Below are positions 46,065-55,946 of a DNA stretch of 64,000 bases, in pieces; the stretch's first letter is position 1; each line of letters starts with the position of its first letter. The stretch is from assembly GCA_039707655.1 (NCBI GenBank), contig CM077665.1, forward strand, positions 312,480,486 to 312,544,485. Direction: 5' to 3'. The stretch is from Elymus sibiricus. Taxonomy: Eukaryota; Streptophyta; Magnoliopsida; Poales; Poaceae. The notes beneath the pieces are model-generated. The model saw nothing but the letters and a program-made list of their open reading frames with translations. It did not search any database and was not told where the DNA came from. The translations under genes and the position numbers were made by a program.

Positions 46065-47080
46065 GTGCCACCGGCCACGGGCCTGGCGTCACCTCGGGAG
46101 GAACTGCCGCCGGCCCCACTCTCAGGCGCCCCGGCCTGCGGACCGGCCTCGGGAGCACGATTTCTCCTGGCGCTGGAACCCCAGGCCGGCGACTGGACGG
46201 AGGAGTTCAAGGCGTACCTGCTCGGCGGCGCCCTGCCGGAGAAGGAGGAGGACGCGGAGCGCATGGTTCGCCAGGCCACAGCCTATTACCTGAGGGACGG
46301 CAAGCTGTACCGCAGACGCCCAAATGACGTCTCGCTGCGGTGCATATTTGAAGAGAAGGGGCGCGAGCTGCTGGCCGATATCCACGGTGGCGACTGTGGG
46401 CACCATTCCTCGTCTCGCACCCTTGTGGGAAAGGCATTCCGTAGCGGCTTCTACTGGCCCACGGCACTCAACGACGCCGCCGAGCTGGTCCGATCTTGCG
46501 AAGCCTGTCAGTTCCATGCCAAGCAGATTCATCAACCCGTACAAGGTCTCCAGACCATCCCTCTCTCCTGGCCCTTCGCAGTCTGGGGGCTGGATATACT
46601 GGGACCCTTCCCTCGGGTGGCCGGAGGCTACCGCTACCTCTACGTTGCCATTGACAAGTTCACCAAGTGGGCATAGGTGGAGCCCGTGCGCACCATCCCT
46701 GCCGGCTCAGCAGTCAAGTTCATCCGAGGCCTCGTGAGCCGCTTCGGTGTCCCCAACCGTATCATTACTGACAATGGCTCACTGTTTACAAGCAACCTAT
46801 TTAAGGAATATTGTGCTAACCTTGGGACGCATATATGTTACGCCACCGGTGGCACACCCGCGGAGCAACGGCCAGGCCGAGCGCGCCAACGCGGAGGTCC
46901 TGAAGGGCCTTAAGGTGAGGAGCTTCTAGAAGAAACTCGAGGCCTACGGCAGGGGTTGGCTCGGTGAGCTTCAGTCCGTGATGTGGTCCATCCGCACCAC
47001 TACGACCAAGCCCACCGGCGAAACCCCATTCTTCCTCGTCTACGGAGCTGAGGCGGTCCTCCCGCACGAGGCCCCGGATG
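46065..47080 (+). pseudogene. C4 integrase, C-terminus deleted
   Basis: The HHCC zinc finger lies at about 46380-46512 (DIHGGDCGHHSS; SCEACQFHAK). The catalytic core has WGLDILGPF (Asp codon 46593), RIITDNGSLF (Asp 46770) and NGQAERANAEV (Glu 46879). A TAG lies at 46674 and a one-base shift near 46850 moves the frame between the second Asp and Glu. The sequence runs to AEAVLPHEAP and then jumps at about 47081 into the middle of the 3' LTR. Confidence 0.85.
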
Positions 47081-47825
47081 AACGCCAAGACCTCCGGAGG
47101 AGTGGCACCCCTTCAGGACGCCTCCTGAGGAGAGGAGATTCCTATGCAAGTACCCAACCTCGTGAGGCAGGGATGACGTGGGTTCTGACGGCCTAGCCAG
47201 GCGGGTGCCAGCGGGCGCAGAGGGAGGACAGTTTCCTCTTTGGTGCTAAGGAGACAAGGACGTACGCGGGTTCCCAAGGAGCCCCCCAAAGGTTTCCTTC
47301 CCGGTGCAAGAGGACCGAGAACACGAGCTCGGCAGGATGGATGTCATCGCCGAGTCCACCACTGCGTCACGCCCAGAAGCTTTGCAAGCAAAGACCGCCT
47401 TTAGTGAGGATAGGGTGTACTACCTGTCCCCCTTTAAATTTGGCCATTGTGGGATCCCTTCCCGCCAGTGCGATGAGGGAAGAGGACCGTGGCCCGTATA
47501 AATAGGGACGAGCTCCCATCGTAGAAGGCAGGTTGAATCGGGACGAGTTCATGACCACCAAGAGCCCTCATGAGGCCACCGAACCACTGTACTAGTTCAT
47601 CCACAGCCTCCCCGTGAGGCCAATCCACCACAAAGTAGGAGTAGGGTTTTACACCGCAAGGTGGCCTGAACCTGGGTAAATCTCTGAGTCCATCTCCTTC
47701 CCCGCTCACACTTATTCGACGCAGCTAGGCCGTAGGGTGACGAGTTCGAGACTTTGAGCCGGTTGAGATCTTCGCACACGCCCCAGTGGAACCTTGTTGG
47801 GTTTTGCGGAGCCCCGATTCCGACA
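47081..47825 (+). repeat. 3' LTR of C4, 5'-truncated
   Basis: The remnant starts at AACGCCAAGACCTCC, equal to 41993 in the 5' LTR, and ends GATTCCGACA. Divergence from the 5' LTR is about 5% by eye. Confidence 0.85.
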
Positions 47826-48257
47826 CCCTCCGTCTCCAGGCGGGCAACGCCCGGCCTGGAGACATGGGTGCCTGCTTCACCCTCCGTCTCCAGGCGGGCA
47901 ACGCCCGGTCTGGAGACATGGGCGCCTGCTCCACCCTCCGTCTCCAGGCGGGCAACGTCCGGTCTGGAGACATGGGCGCCTGCTCCACCTTCCGTCTCCA
48001 GGCGGGTAACGCCCGGTCTGGAGACATGGGCGCCTGCTCCACCCTTCGTCTCCAGGCGGGCAACGCCCGGTCTGGAGACATGGGCGCCTGCTCCACCCTC
48101 CGTCTCCAGGCGGGCAATGCCCGGCTTGGAGACATGGGCGAGTGCTCCACCCTCCGTCTCCATGTGGGCAACGCCCGGCTTGGAGACATGGGCGCCTGCT
48201 CCACCCTCCGTCTCCATGCGGGCAACGCCCAGCCTAGAGACATGGGTGCCTGCTTGT
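47826..48257 (-). repeat. 54-bp minisatellite, right part (8 units)
   Basis: Eight units of exactly 54 bp differ at few positions. On the minus strand they read as an 18-residue repeat (HVSRPGVARLETEGGAGA type) in one open frame. The same 18 residues occur once at the end of C2's integrase (51240-51300). Confidence 0.9.
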
Positions 48258-49230
48258 GATAGCCCCCCAGCCTGAGGGCGTGCCTCGCGAGGTTTCTCAC
48301 GCCAGGCATCCTCACAAGGCTGACCACGCTAGTTGTCCTCGCGAGGCTGCTGATGCCACCCCTGGCGGAGGCCGCTCACGAGGCCGTGGCTGTTCCACCC
48401 GTCGTTGCTGTGGCCGGCGCTATGGTCGTTGCGGTCTGGACGCCGGCCTACATGCTCGTCATGGAGGGACTTGAGCTCTTGGCAGTCTTCGGTGTTGTGG
48501 GTACGTGTGTCGCGGCTGCAGGGGTAGCCCCCACTGCGACCGACACGCGATGGCCAGGAGAGGCCCTGTGATGCGGCCCTGTTGAGGCCCGGGATGTCGA
48601 CGCAGACGTGCAGCCCACTGCCCACGTTGGGGGAGACAACCGCACTGGGTGGTGCGGGGCGACGCTCGCCATGCATGGCCTGCGCCTTCTGAAGTTCCTC
48701 GATCGCGTTGGTGATGAACTCCTGTGAGCCTGGCGCCGTGCTCCTTGCTTGTGGGGGCGCGCATCGAAGCACGCCTGCAAGCGGTGCCCGAGCGCCTCCC
48801 TCGTCGCACCGGTTAGGTCGGAAGCTCTCCAGGTGCAAGCCCCCGATCCCACCCCGGGAAAGAGCATCGGGGCCTCGCCGGCAGCGTTGACGGGCTCGGC
48901 GATGCGACCAAGCCAGTCGTCGTAGCGATCGTTGGTGGGGTGGTAACGCAACAGCTCGCACGCCATGAGCAGCGCAGCCTGCGCATTCGCCGGCCCGTGA
49001 CGAGCGTGGGAGGGCGACGCCGTGGCGGGAACGAGGGTCAGAGTAGTGGTGCGGCCATCGCGCCGCGCGGTGGGTGGCAGCGACGAGTCCTTCTGCTCGT
49101 GAGCAGCAGGGTCAGTGGCGGCGTTAGCTGCAGGAGAAGCGGAGCGGTGCGGGATGCCACGGCCCACGAGCGCCGTCTGGGCGACGCGAGCAGCCCGGCG
49201 CTCGGCGCGGACTTGGCGGGCGTCGGCCAT
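48258..49230 (-). pseudogene. gag: C3 gag, core deleted, frameshifted
   Basis: The start is at ATG 49230 (MADARQVRAERRAARVAQTA), nearly identical in pattern to C2 gag. YDDWLGRIAEPVNAAGEAP corresponds to C2's YDAWPGRITELV. After about 48700 the frame changes. A zinc-finger-like stretch (DTRTHNTEDCQELKSL) near 48500-48450 shows the gag C-terminus, but the capsid-like core of C2 is absent. The coding sequence then runs directly into the minisatellite made of integrase-tail repeats, so core, protease and most of pol were removed in one or more deletions. Confidence 0.75.
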
Positions 49231-49281
49231 GGGTGCAACGAAGCGGAGACGAAGCGAAACTGGAGGGAGGATCACGACACG

Positions 49282-49301
49282 CCCCTACCTGGCCCGCCAA
49301 A
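49282..49301 (-). other. C3 primer binding site
   Basis: The plus strand reads CCCTACCTGGCCCGCCAAA; on the minus strand this is TTTGGCGGGCCAGGTAGGG directly after the LTR. Confidence 0.75.
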
Positions 49302-50174
49302 TGTCGGAATCGGGGCTCCGCAGACCCAAGAAGGTTCGAACTCTGGGGCGTGTGTGAAGATCTCAACCAGCTCTAGCCTCAAGCTCACCACCCCGCAGCC
49401 AAGCCTCGTCGAATACGTGCGAGCGAACAAGAATAAGGACATAGAGATTTTACCCATGTTCGGGCCACCTTGCGGTGTCAAACCCTACTCCTACTTTTGG
49501 TGGATTGGTCTCGCGTGGAGGTTTGGGGACGAACCAGTACAGTGGTTGAGCGACCTCGCGAGGGCTCATAAGTGAAGATCGGTCTCCCCTTCTACGGTGG
49601 AGGCTAGTCCCTATTTATAGTGGCCTTGGTCCTCTTCCCTTATCGCACAGGCGGGAAGGGATCTCACAACGGCAAATTTTGAAGGGGGGCAGGAGGTACA
49701 TCTTATCCTGACTAAAGGTGGTCTTCGCCTGCAAAGCTTCTGGGTGTGACGCAGAGGTGGGATCGGCGATGACATCCGTCCTGCCGAGCTTGTGGTCTTG
49801 GTCTTGTTGCACTGGAATGGAAACCTTTGGGGGATCCCTTGGGAACCCGCGTACGTCCTTGCCTCCATAGCACAAAAGAGGAAATTGTTCCCTCTGCGCT
49901 CGTTGGCGCCCGCCTGGCCTTGGTCGTCATGGCTCAAGTCATCCCAGCCTCATGAGGCCGGGTACCTGCATAGGAATCTCCACTCCTCGGGACGCAGCCT
50001 GGGGAGGCTGCTCCCCTGGAGGTCTTGGCGTTGTTCGCCCCGCGAGGCTGGGGCTCTCGCGAGGGCCTTGACTTGGGGGGCTTGCCGCTAGACCGTACTG
50101 GGCCGTCGAGGTGGGGCCACGCGCTGGCCCGCAGGCAGGCAGATCTGGGTACCCCCGATCCCAGATTGCCGACA
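49302..50174 (-). repeat. 5' LTR of C3
   Basis: 873 bp; the plus strand reads TGTCGGAATCGGGG...GATTGCCGACA, then the GGGCT duplication. Confidence 0.9.
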
Positions 50175-50179
50175 GGGCT

Positions 50180-50645
50180 GGGGGCTATCAAGAGCCTCGC
50201 ACGATAGCTTGTATCCTCGGTGGAGCCCATGCCCCTGCATCGAACCGCCTATTCAGCTAGTTCTCTCGCCAGGTGAACCCCACCCTCCCGAGGTCGGAGG
50301 CCACGCGGCCCCGCAAGTGGTCGCAGTACGGCATCTCCTTCGGCTCCAGGAACAGCCTCAAGTCCACGGCTGCCTCGGGCGCGCTCCCGATGCTGTGCAC
50401 CCCCATCATCAGCAACGTCTCAGTCACCAAGACTCTCATCGACGGGGGCGCCGGACTTAACGTCATCTCCGTCGTGACCTTTGAGGCGCTCCAGGTGCCC
50501 TACGACCAGCTGAAGCTCCCCAAGCCTTTCTCCGGGGTGGCCGACGGGATCACAGCCCTCCTTGGGCAGATACGCCTCCCTGGCACCTTCGGTACCTGCT
50601 ACAATTACCGCACCGAGATCATCGACCTCGACGTGGTGCGTGCCA
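50180..50645 (+). pseudogene. C2 gag end and protease
   Basis: This continues C2 after C3. The protease has TLIDGGAGLNVIS with its Asp codon at 50441 and aligns with C4's (MLCTPIISNVSVTKT; VPYDQLKLPKPFSGVA). The sequence ends after IIDLDVV, before the second half of the protease fold. Confidence 0.8.
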
Positions 50646-50702
50646 CCCACGGACGGTGCCATCTTCTATTTTCCCTTCATTCTCTTACTTTACTCTATCC
50701 TT
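50646..50702. other. Filler DNA at C2 pol deletion
   Basis: A roughly 50-bp AT-rich piece matches neither the protease nor the integrase of C4 and lies exactly where reverse transcriptase, RNase H and half of integrase are missing. Confidence 0.6.
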
Positions 50703-51363
50703 AAATTCTATCATCACTGACAACGGCTCCCAGTTTAACCTTGGTACGCAGATATGTTGCGCTTCCGTGGCGCACCCGCGAAGTAATGGCCAGGCCGAGC
50801 GCGCCAATGCCGAGGTCCTCAAGGGCCTCAAGACTAGGGGCTTCAAGAAGAAGCTTTAGGCATGCGGGAAGGGTTGGCTGGATGAGCTGCAGTCCGTGTT
50901 GTGGTCCATCCGCACCACCGCGACTAAGCCCACTGGCGAAACCCCCTTCTTCCTCGTCTACGGGGCTGAGGCGGTCCTTCCCTCGGAGCTTAAGCATGGC
51001 TCCCCGCGGGTCTTGGCATTCGACGAGGCGCGTCAGGACGTCTCGCGGGAGACCGATCTTTTGCTCCTCGAGGAGGCCCGCCGCCAGGACGCCCTTCGTG
51101 TCGCGCGGTACCAGCAGGCCTTGCGGCGTTACCATAGTCGCAACATCCACCCTCGCACCCTTGAGGTCGGGGCCTCGTCCTGCGGCGGATCCTTTCTAGA
51201 GATGGCCTCCACAAGCTCTTGCCCATGTGGGAAGGCCCTTTTAGGGCCGCCCACGTCTCCAGGCCAGGCGCTGCCCACCTGGAGACGGAGGATGGAGTAC
51301 CCTTGCAGAATGGATGGAACATCCAACACCTCCGCAAGTTCTACCCGTGACCCTCTCACGTAA
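50703..51363 (+). pseudogene. C2 integrase, C-terminal half
   Basis: The sequence begins at IITDNGSQF (second catalytic Asp, codon 50719), with NGQAERANAEVLKGLK (Glu), a TAG at 50857, then GETPFFLVYGAEAVLPSEL and a tail ending in the motif from which the C3 minisatellite is built (PPTSPGQALPTWRRR in this frame; the original frame is shifted), then ...RDPLT stop at 51361. Confidence 0.8.
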
Positions 51364-51439
51364 GAATGAGGTGGGGATGTACACACCCCGGAGCCTCCCG
51401 GTGCGCCATCCCTTGGCCTCGGGAGGACTCCCTCCCACG

Positions 51440-51790
51440 CCCAAGTGGAAGCCCCATGCTCCGCGCTGGCGGAACGATCGAACCACGATCATGCCTATGC
51501 CCAAGTGGAAGCCCCATGCTTCACGCTGGCGGAACGATCGAACCGCGATCATGCCCACGCCCAAGTGGAAGCCCCATGCTCCATGCTGGCGGAATGATTG
51601 AATCGCGATCATGCCCACGCCCAAGTGGAAGCCCATGCTCCGTGCTGGCGTAACGGTTGAATCGCAACCATGCCCACACCCAAGTGGAAGCCCCATGCTC
51701 CGCACTGGCAGAACGGTTGAATTGCAACCATGCCCATGCCTAAGTGGAAGCCCCATGCTCTGTGCTGGTGGATAGTCAACTGGGAGCGTC
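51440..51790 (+). repeat. Minisatellite, 6 x about 60 bp (C2)
   Basis: Units start at 51440, 51500, 51560, 51620, 51679 and 51739, each beginning CCCAAGTGGAAGCCCCATGC (51739 begins CCTAAGTGG). One unit is 59 bp. Confidence 0.9.
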
Positions 51791-52252
51791 CCGCGGGCCA
51801 CACTGACCTCAGGGTGAATCATGCCTGACATGGCAGCCGTCGGACTTCTTCCGTGGCACACGCTCGCCAGCTTCCCCTTGAGCCTCACGCGAGCGGGGGC
51901 TGGACACGGTGCCTGTGCTCGGGTTAGTCTCAGCATCACTGAAAAACCCAAGGAACTGGGCTCTGGTTCGCGGGCCTGCTCCCGCGCACGTCACCCCACC
52001 AAGGCCCTTGGTGTCGTCTCCTCACATGACACCCAAGTGCAAGCTAGCGAGCGCGCATCGTTCGGAATAAAGCTTTTGCACAGAGGATTTTTCCTCGGGA
52101 CGGATCACCCGAGGGGTCTCACAAGGCACGCCCGGCAAGTGACAACCTATTGGCATTGCAAAGAGCTAAGTATGAGAACCCCCCGGGGTAGCCTCACCAT
52201 TGCTAGTGTTTTCCCTCACGCGGGTCGCTTGCGCATCAAGGGGGGTCCTTGT
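51791..52252 (+). other. C2 3' internal noncoding
   Basis: I see no supported gene. It ends with the start of a tandem repeat (GCGCATCAAGGGGGGTCC near 52231) and the first CCTTG duplication (52248-52252). Confidence 0.5.
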
Positions 52253-53631
52253 GTTGGGTTTTACCGTAGCTGCATCTCATGCAAATTAAAATTTTCCTAC
52301 GCGTAGAACAACCAAGAACATGCTACGGAGATGGATCACGGATCGTTACCACTAGACGCGCAGTGCCGTGCAGCGGAAGTAGAGTTGGGGCAGCGCGTCT
52401 GCGAGGCCCGTCTCCTCCTCGTTCGATCTCCCTCGAATAGCCGGTCCGATCTCCCTTGAACTGCCGGTCGCCAGATCCCACATACAAGTTCGCCAGAGCA
52501 GCGCAAGTGCACCGCCTCTAATGGTATTCGCGCGTGCAGGAGGAACACCGTGCGGCGGACTGCTAGGTCCGATCACACAGTTCGGCAGGGAGTGGAGGTG
52601 GCTAGTTGCAACATATGCAAAGCCCTAATGACGGCGACGAAGAAATCAACCAGATGGGTGTGCCGCACCTCCACTATATATAGGCATCCGTCACGAGCTC
52701 AACTCTTGGGCCTCGCACGGATCCTAAAGCCCACGTGTTCCTTCCCTTAAGCGCACGACCCCTTAGGTTCTCGTTCACTTGGTCGCGAGTCAGATCACAT
52801 CCGGCTCGACTAGTCGGTAGCGGCCTCTAGCAAAGCGTGCCGACTCCAAGTGTCCGATGAAGCTGGTTAGGCAAACCTGTACTTCATACATCTGTTCCCT
52901 TTGCCACACGATATATGTTGTCGGGCTCAAGGCGAGTCTGTCATCCTTGTGTTAGCCCGACCTCTTTCTCGTGCCAGTGATGCTGACCACAAATCAGATT
53001 ATCTCATAATCCTTGTCGCATGGCCATGCTTATCTTGGTCGGATCACATGAGGGGCCCAGAGTATATCACTCTTGATAGGAGGGGCAAATCTCATCTTGC
53101 TCGACCATGTCTCGCAGCATGGGTCTAGACAAGCCCGAAACCTACCTTTATAACTACCCAGTTACGGAGTAGCGTTTTGTCAACCCAAAGCAGGTCTATC
53201 ACCATCCCGAGTACATGTGCTAGCTCAAGTCTTAGGACATAGAACGTATGTTGTACTAGAGACTCACAAATGACATATCGCTGCGTCTCATAGTTGGGTC
53301 TGTCCAACTCAGACCTTATCTCAACTCGGATCCGACTACGTCAAATCCGACAAGATCTTTCTGAGTCCATATTATCTAGCTAGCATCCAATGCTACATGG
53401 TCAGCGAGACCGGACCATCCACCGTGTCATATGCTAGTCTAACTGGTTGTGTGTCCACACTGCCCTTTCGACTAGGGACCATTCAGGACAGTCATCATAC
53501 AATGCATAGTCTCACAAACAAGTCACGTACTTGTTAATACACATCATTGATAATGTCCAAGGGCTATCTTTATTCATAAACACATAGGAAATATCATCAT
53601 ACATGATTGCCTCTAGGGCATACCTCCAACA
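52253..53631 (-). mobile_element. Solo Copia LTR, Angela/BARE-related
   Basis: 1379 bp, ends TGTTGGG...CTCCAACA, flanked by exact CCTTG duplications (52248-52252, 53632-53636). On the minus strand the start TGTTGGAGGTATGCCCTAG AGGCAAT is typical of the Angela/BARE group. A reverse TATATATAG lies at about 52675-52683. No internal sequence remains. It is not the same subfamily as ANG. Confidence 0.9.
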
Positions 53632-53636
53632 CCTTG

Positions 53637-54363
53637 AGCATCGCGCCTCAAGAACCCTCACTAGCTTCTGGAGCCCTCACCTCCTGGCCTTGTCCCAGGC
53701 ATCGCGAACTGACATACCAGCGACGGCTGAGGCTCGCTCGGGGGCTGGGTCCCGACGACGCAGAGCACGAAGGCAAGCAAGGGAAAAGGGGAGAACCCCG
53801 CGAGGGGACCTCAGAAGTGGACACATGGTTCAAACTGCAAAGGCATTGGTTGCAAGGGGCAACAATTCTTCACGCACCCCTCGCGGGGCTTACATTGATC
53901 CATCGCAGGATAGAAGATGGGATAAGGAGGTGAACTTCGGGAAGACGCACCCTCACGCCACGTGAACCTCTCGTAGGCCGTAGCCGCCTCGCGACGCGCT
54001 CCGAAAAGTTAAGTTAACCGCACCCCGCGGCTCGGTGATCTTCGGTAATGTTCCTTCTTCCCGTAACCTTGCTACGGGCAGAAGCCTCTTCTCTCGCGTG
54101 AGCCACATGCGCGTCAAGGGGGACCTCCTGAGCATCGTGACTCAGGAGCTCTTATCGGACTTCAGGCCCCTCACCTCCTGGCCTTGTCCCTGGCATCGCG
54201 ACCTGACATACCAGCAATGGCCGAGTCCTGCTCGGGGGCTGGGTCCTAGCGACGCGGACCATTAAGGCGACCACAGAGAAGGGGACAAGCCTAATGAGAA
54301 GTGCTAAGAACGAACTCATTCTCGACCAGAACATCATTAAATTTAAGGCGCGAGGGGCGAGGG
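53637..54363 (+). repeat. C2 3' internal region with about 496-bp tandem duplication
   Basis: After removing the solo LTR, the unit GCGCATCAAGGGGGGTCC(TTG)AGCATCG... (52231 on) is repeated at 54111 on, about 496 bp later, with CTCACCTCCTGGCCTTGTCC in both. The second copy runs to about 54265. No gene is seen. Confidence 0.65.
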
Positions 54364-55946
54364 TGACGTGGCTTGAGACTACGTCGGTATTTCCCCAAAG
54401 AGGAAGGGATGATGCAGCACAACGACGGTAAGTATTTCCCTCAGTTATGAAACCAAGCTTATCGAACCAGTAGGACGATCACCACCACCCAATAAGAAGC
54501 ACATGCACACAAATAACAAATACTTGCAACCCAACGCGAAAGAGAGGTTGTCAATCTCTCTACGGTAAAAAGATAGATTAGGTAATGATAGATAGGAGAG
54601 ATAGATCTCTCAAGAGCACAAAATAAAAGGAGCAAATAAAATATGCAGCAATATGTTTTTGGTTTTTTGGTTTTGTAGATCTGAAAACAAAGATGCAAAA
54701 AGATAGATCTGATAGCAATATGTTGGAAAAGTAGACCCGGGGCCGTTGGGTTCACTAGTGGCTTCTCTCATGAGTATAGCGCATGGTGGGTGAACAAATT
54801 ACTGTTGAGCAATTGATTGAAAATAGAATAGTCATGACGATATCCAAGGCGATGATCATTATATAGGCATCACGTCCAAGATAGGTAGACCGACTCCTGC
54901 CTGCATCTAACTCTATTACTCCACACATCGACCGCTATCCAGCATGCATCTAGTGTATTAAGTTCATGGGAAAACGGAGTAATGCAATAAGAATGATGAC
55001 ATGATGTAGACAAGATCTATTCATGTAGGAATAGACCCCATCTTGTTATCCTTAATAGCAACTATACATGCGTGTCTTGCTGCCCCTTCTGTCACTGGGA
55101 AAGAACACTGCAAGATCAAACCCATCACAAAGCACCTCTTCCCATGGCAAGAAAAATCGATCTAGTCGGCCTAACTAAACCAAAGATTCGAAGAAGAAAT
55201 ACGAGGCTACAAGTAATCATGCATATAAGAGATCAAAGAAGACTCAAATAATATTCATGGATAAAAACTGATCATGAACTCTAAATTCATCGGATCCCAA
55301 GAAACACACCGCAAAAGTTTACATCAAATAGATCTCCAAGAGACCATTGTATTGAGAATCATAAGAGAGACAGAGAGAGGAAGCCATCTAGCTACTGCCT
55401 ACGGACCCGTAGGTCTATGGTGGACTACTCACGCATCATCGGAGAGGCACCTATGCAAAAGATGAACCCCTCCGTGATGGTGTTTAGATTGGATCTCGAG
55501 GTTCTGGAACTTGCGGCGGCTGGAATTGTGCTTCATCGACTCCCCTAGGGTTTTTGGAATATTTGGGAATTTATAGGCATCAGAGGTGGTGGAGAGGGGC
55601 CCTGAGGAGGGCACAACCCATCAGGGCGCGCCGCCCCCCCCCCCTGGCACGCCCTGGTGGGTTGTGGTTTCCACGGCCCACCTCTCTAGCACTTCTTTGG
55701 GCCACTGGGTGTCTTCTGGTCCAGAAAAAATCTCCAAAAAGTTTCATCGCGATTGAACTCCATTTGGTATTGATTTTCTGCGAAGTAAAAAAAAGCAAAA
55801 ACAGCAACTGGCACTTTGGCACTATGTCAATAGGTTAGTCCCAAAAAATGATATAAAGTTGCTACAAAATGATTGTAAAACATCCAAGAATGATAATATA
55901 ACAGCATGGAACAAGCAAAAATTATAGATACGTTGGAGACGTATCA
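54364..55946 (-). repeat. 3' LTR of B2
   Basis: The plus strand reads TGACGTGGCTTGAG...GAGACGTATCA. It is close to the B1 LTRs and contains the same inverted repeat around GGGCGCGCC near 55610-55675. Confidence 0.9.

Larger units (their letters stand above)
41852..47825 (+). mobile_element. Tat-lineage Gypsy element C4 with pol
   Basis: 5' LTR 41852-42739 (888 bp; first base G instead of T), primer binding site, gag N-terminus only, protease, reverse transcriptase, two RNase H domains, integrase, then a deletion running into a 3' LTR that lacks its first 141 bp (47081-47825). The target duplication CCCTC (41847-41851, 47826-47830) matches. Many stops make it inactive. Confidence 0.9.
36137..50174 (-). 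mobile_element. Tat-lineage non-autonomous element C3, carrying C4
   Basis: Minus-strand element: 5' LTR 50174-49302, gag remnant, 54-bp minisatellite (holding C4), 60-bp type repeats, 211-bp tandem repeat, then a gene on the plus strand, polypurine tract and 3' LTR 37008-36137. The target duplication GGGCT (36132-36136, 50175-50179) is exact. Without C4 it is about 8.06 kb. It has no protease, reverse transcriptase or integrase core. Confidence 0.9.
33764..54363 (+). mobile_element. Tat-lineage Gypsy element C2, carrying C3 and a solo Copia LTR
   Basis: 5' LTR 33764-34624, gag 34693-36136, then C3, then protease (50180-50645), a deletion joining to integrase (50703-51363), minisatellite, and 3' internal repeats to 54363, where B2 is inserted. 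Its 3' LTR lies beyond the window. Reading gag and protease across C3 gives a continuous element, confirming that C3 is an insertion. Confidence 0.85.

Noticed and set aside
47826..48257. Regular 54-bp repeats as a CRISPR-like array
   Set aside because: There are no unique spacers; the whole 54-bp unit is repeated, and the surroundings are a plant retrotransposon.
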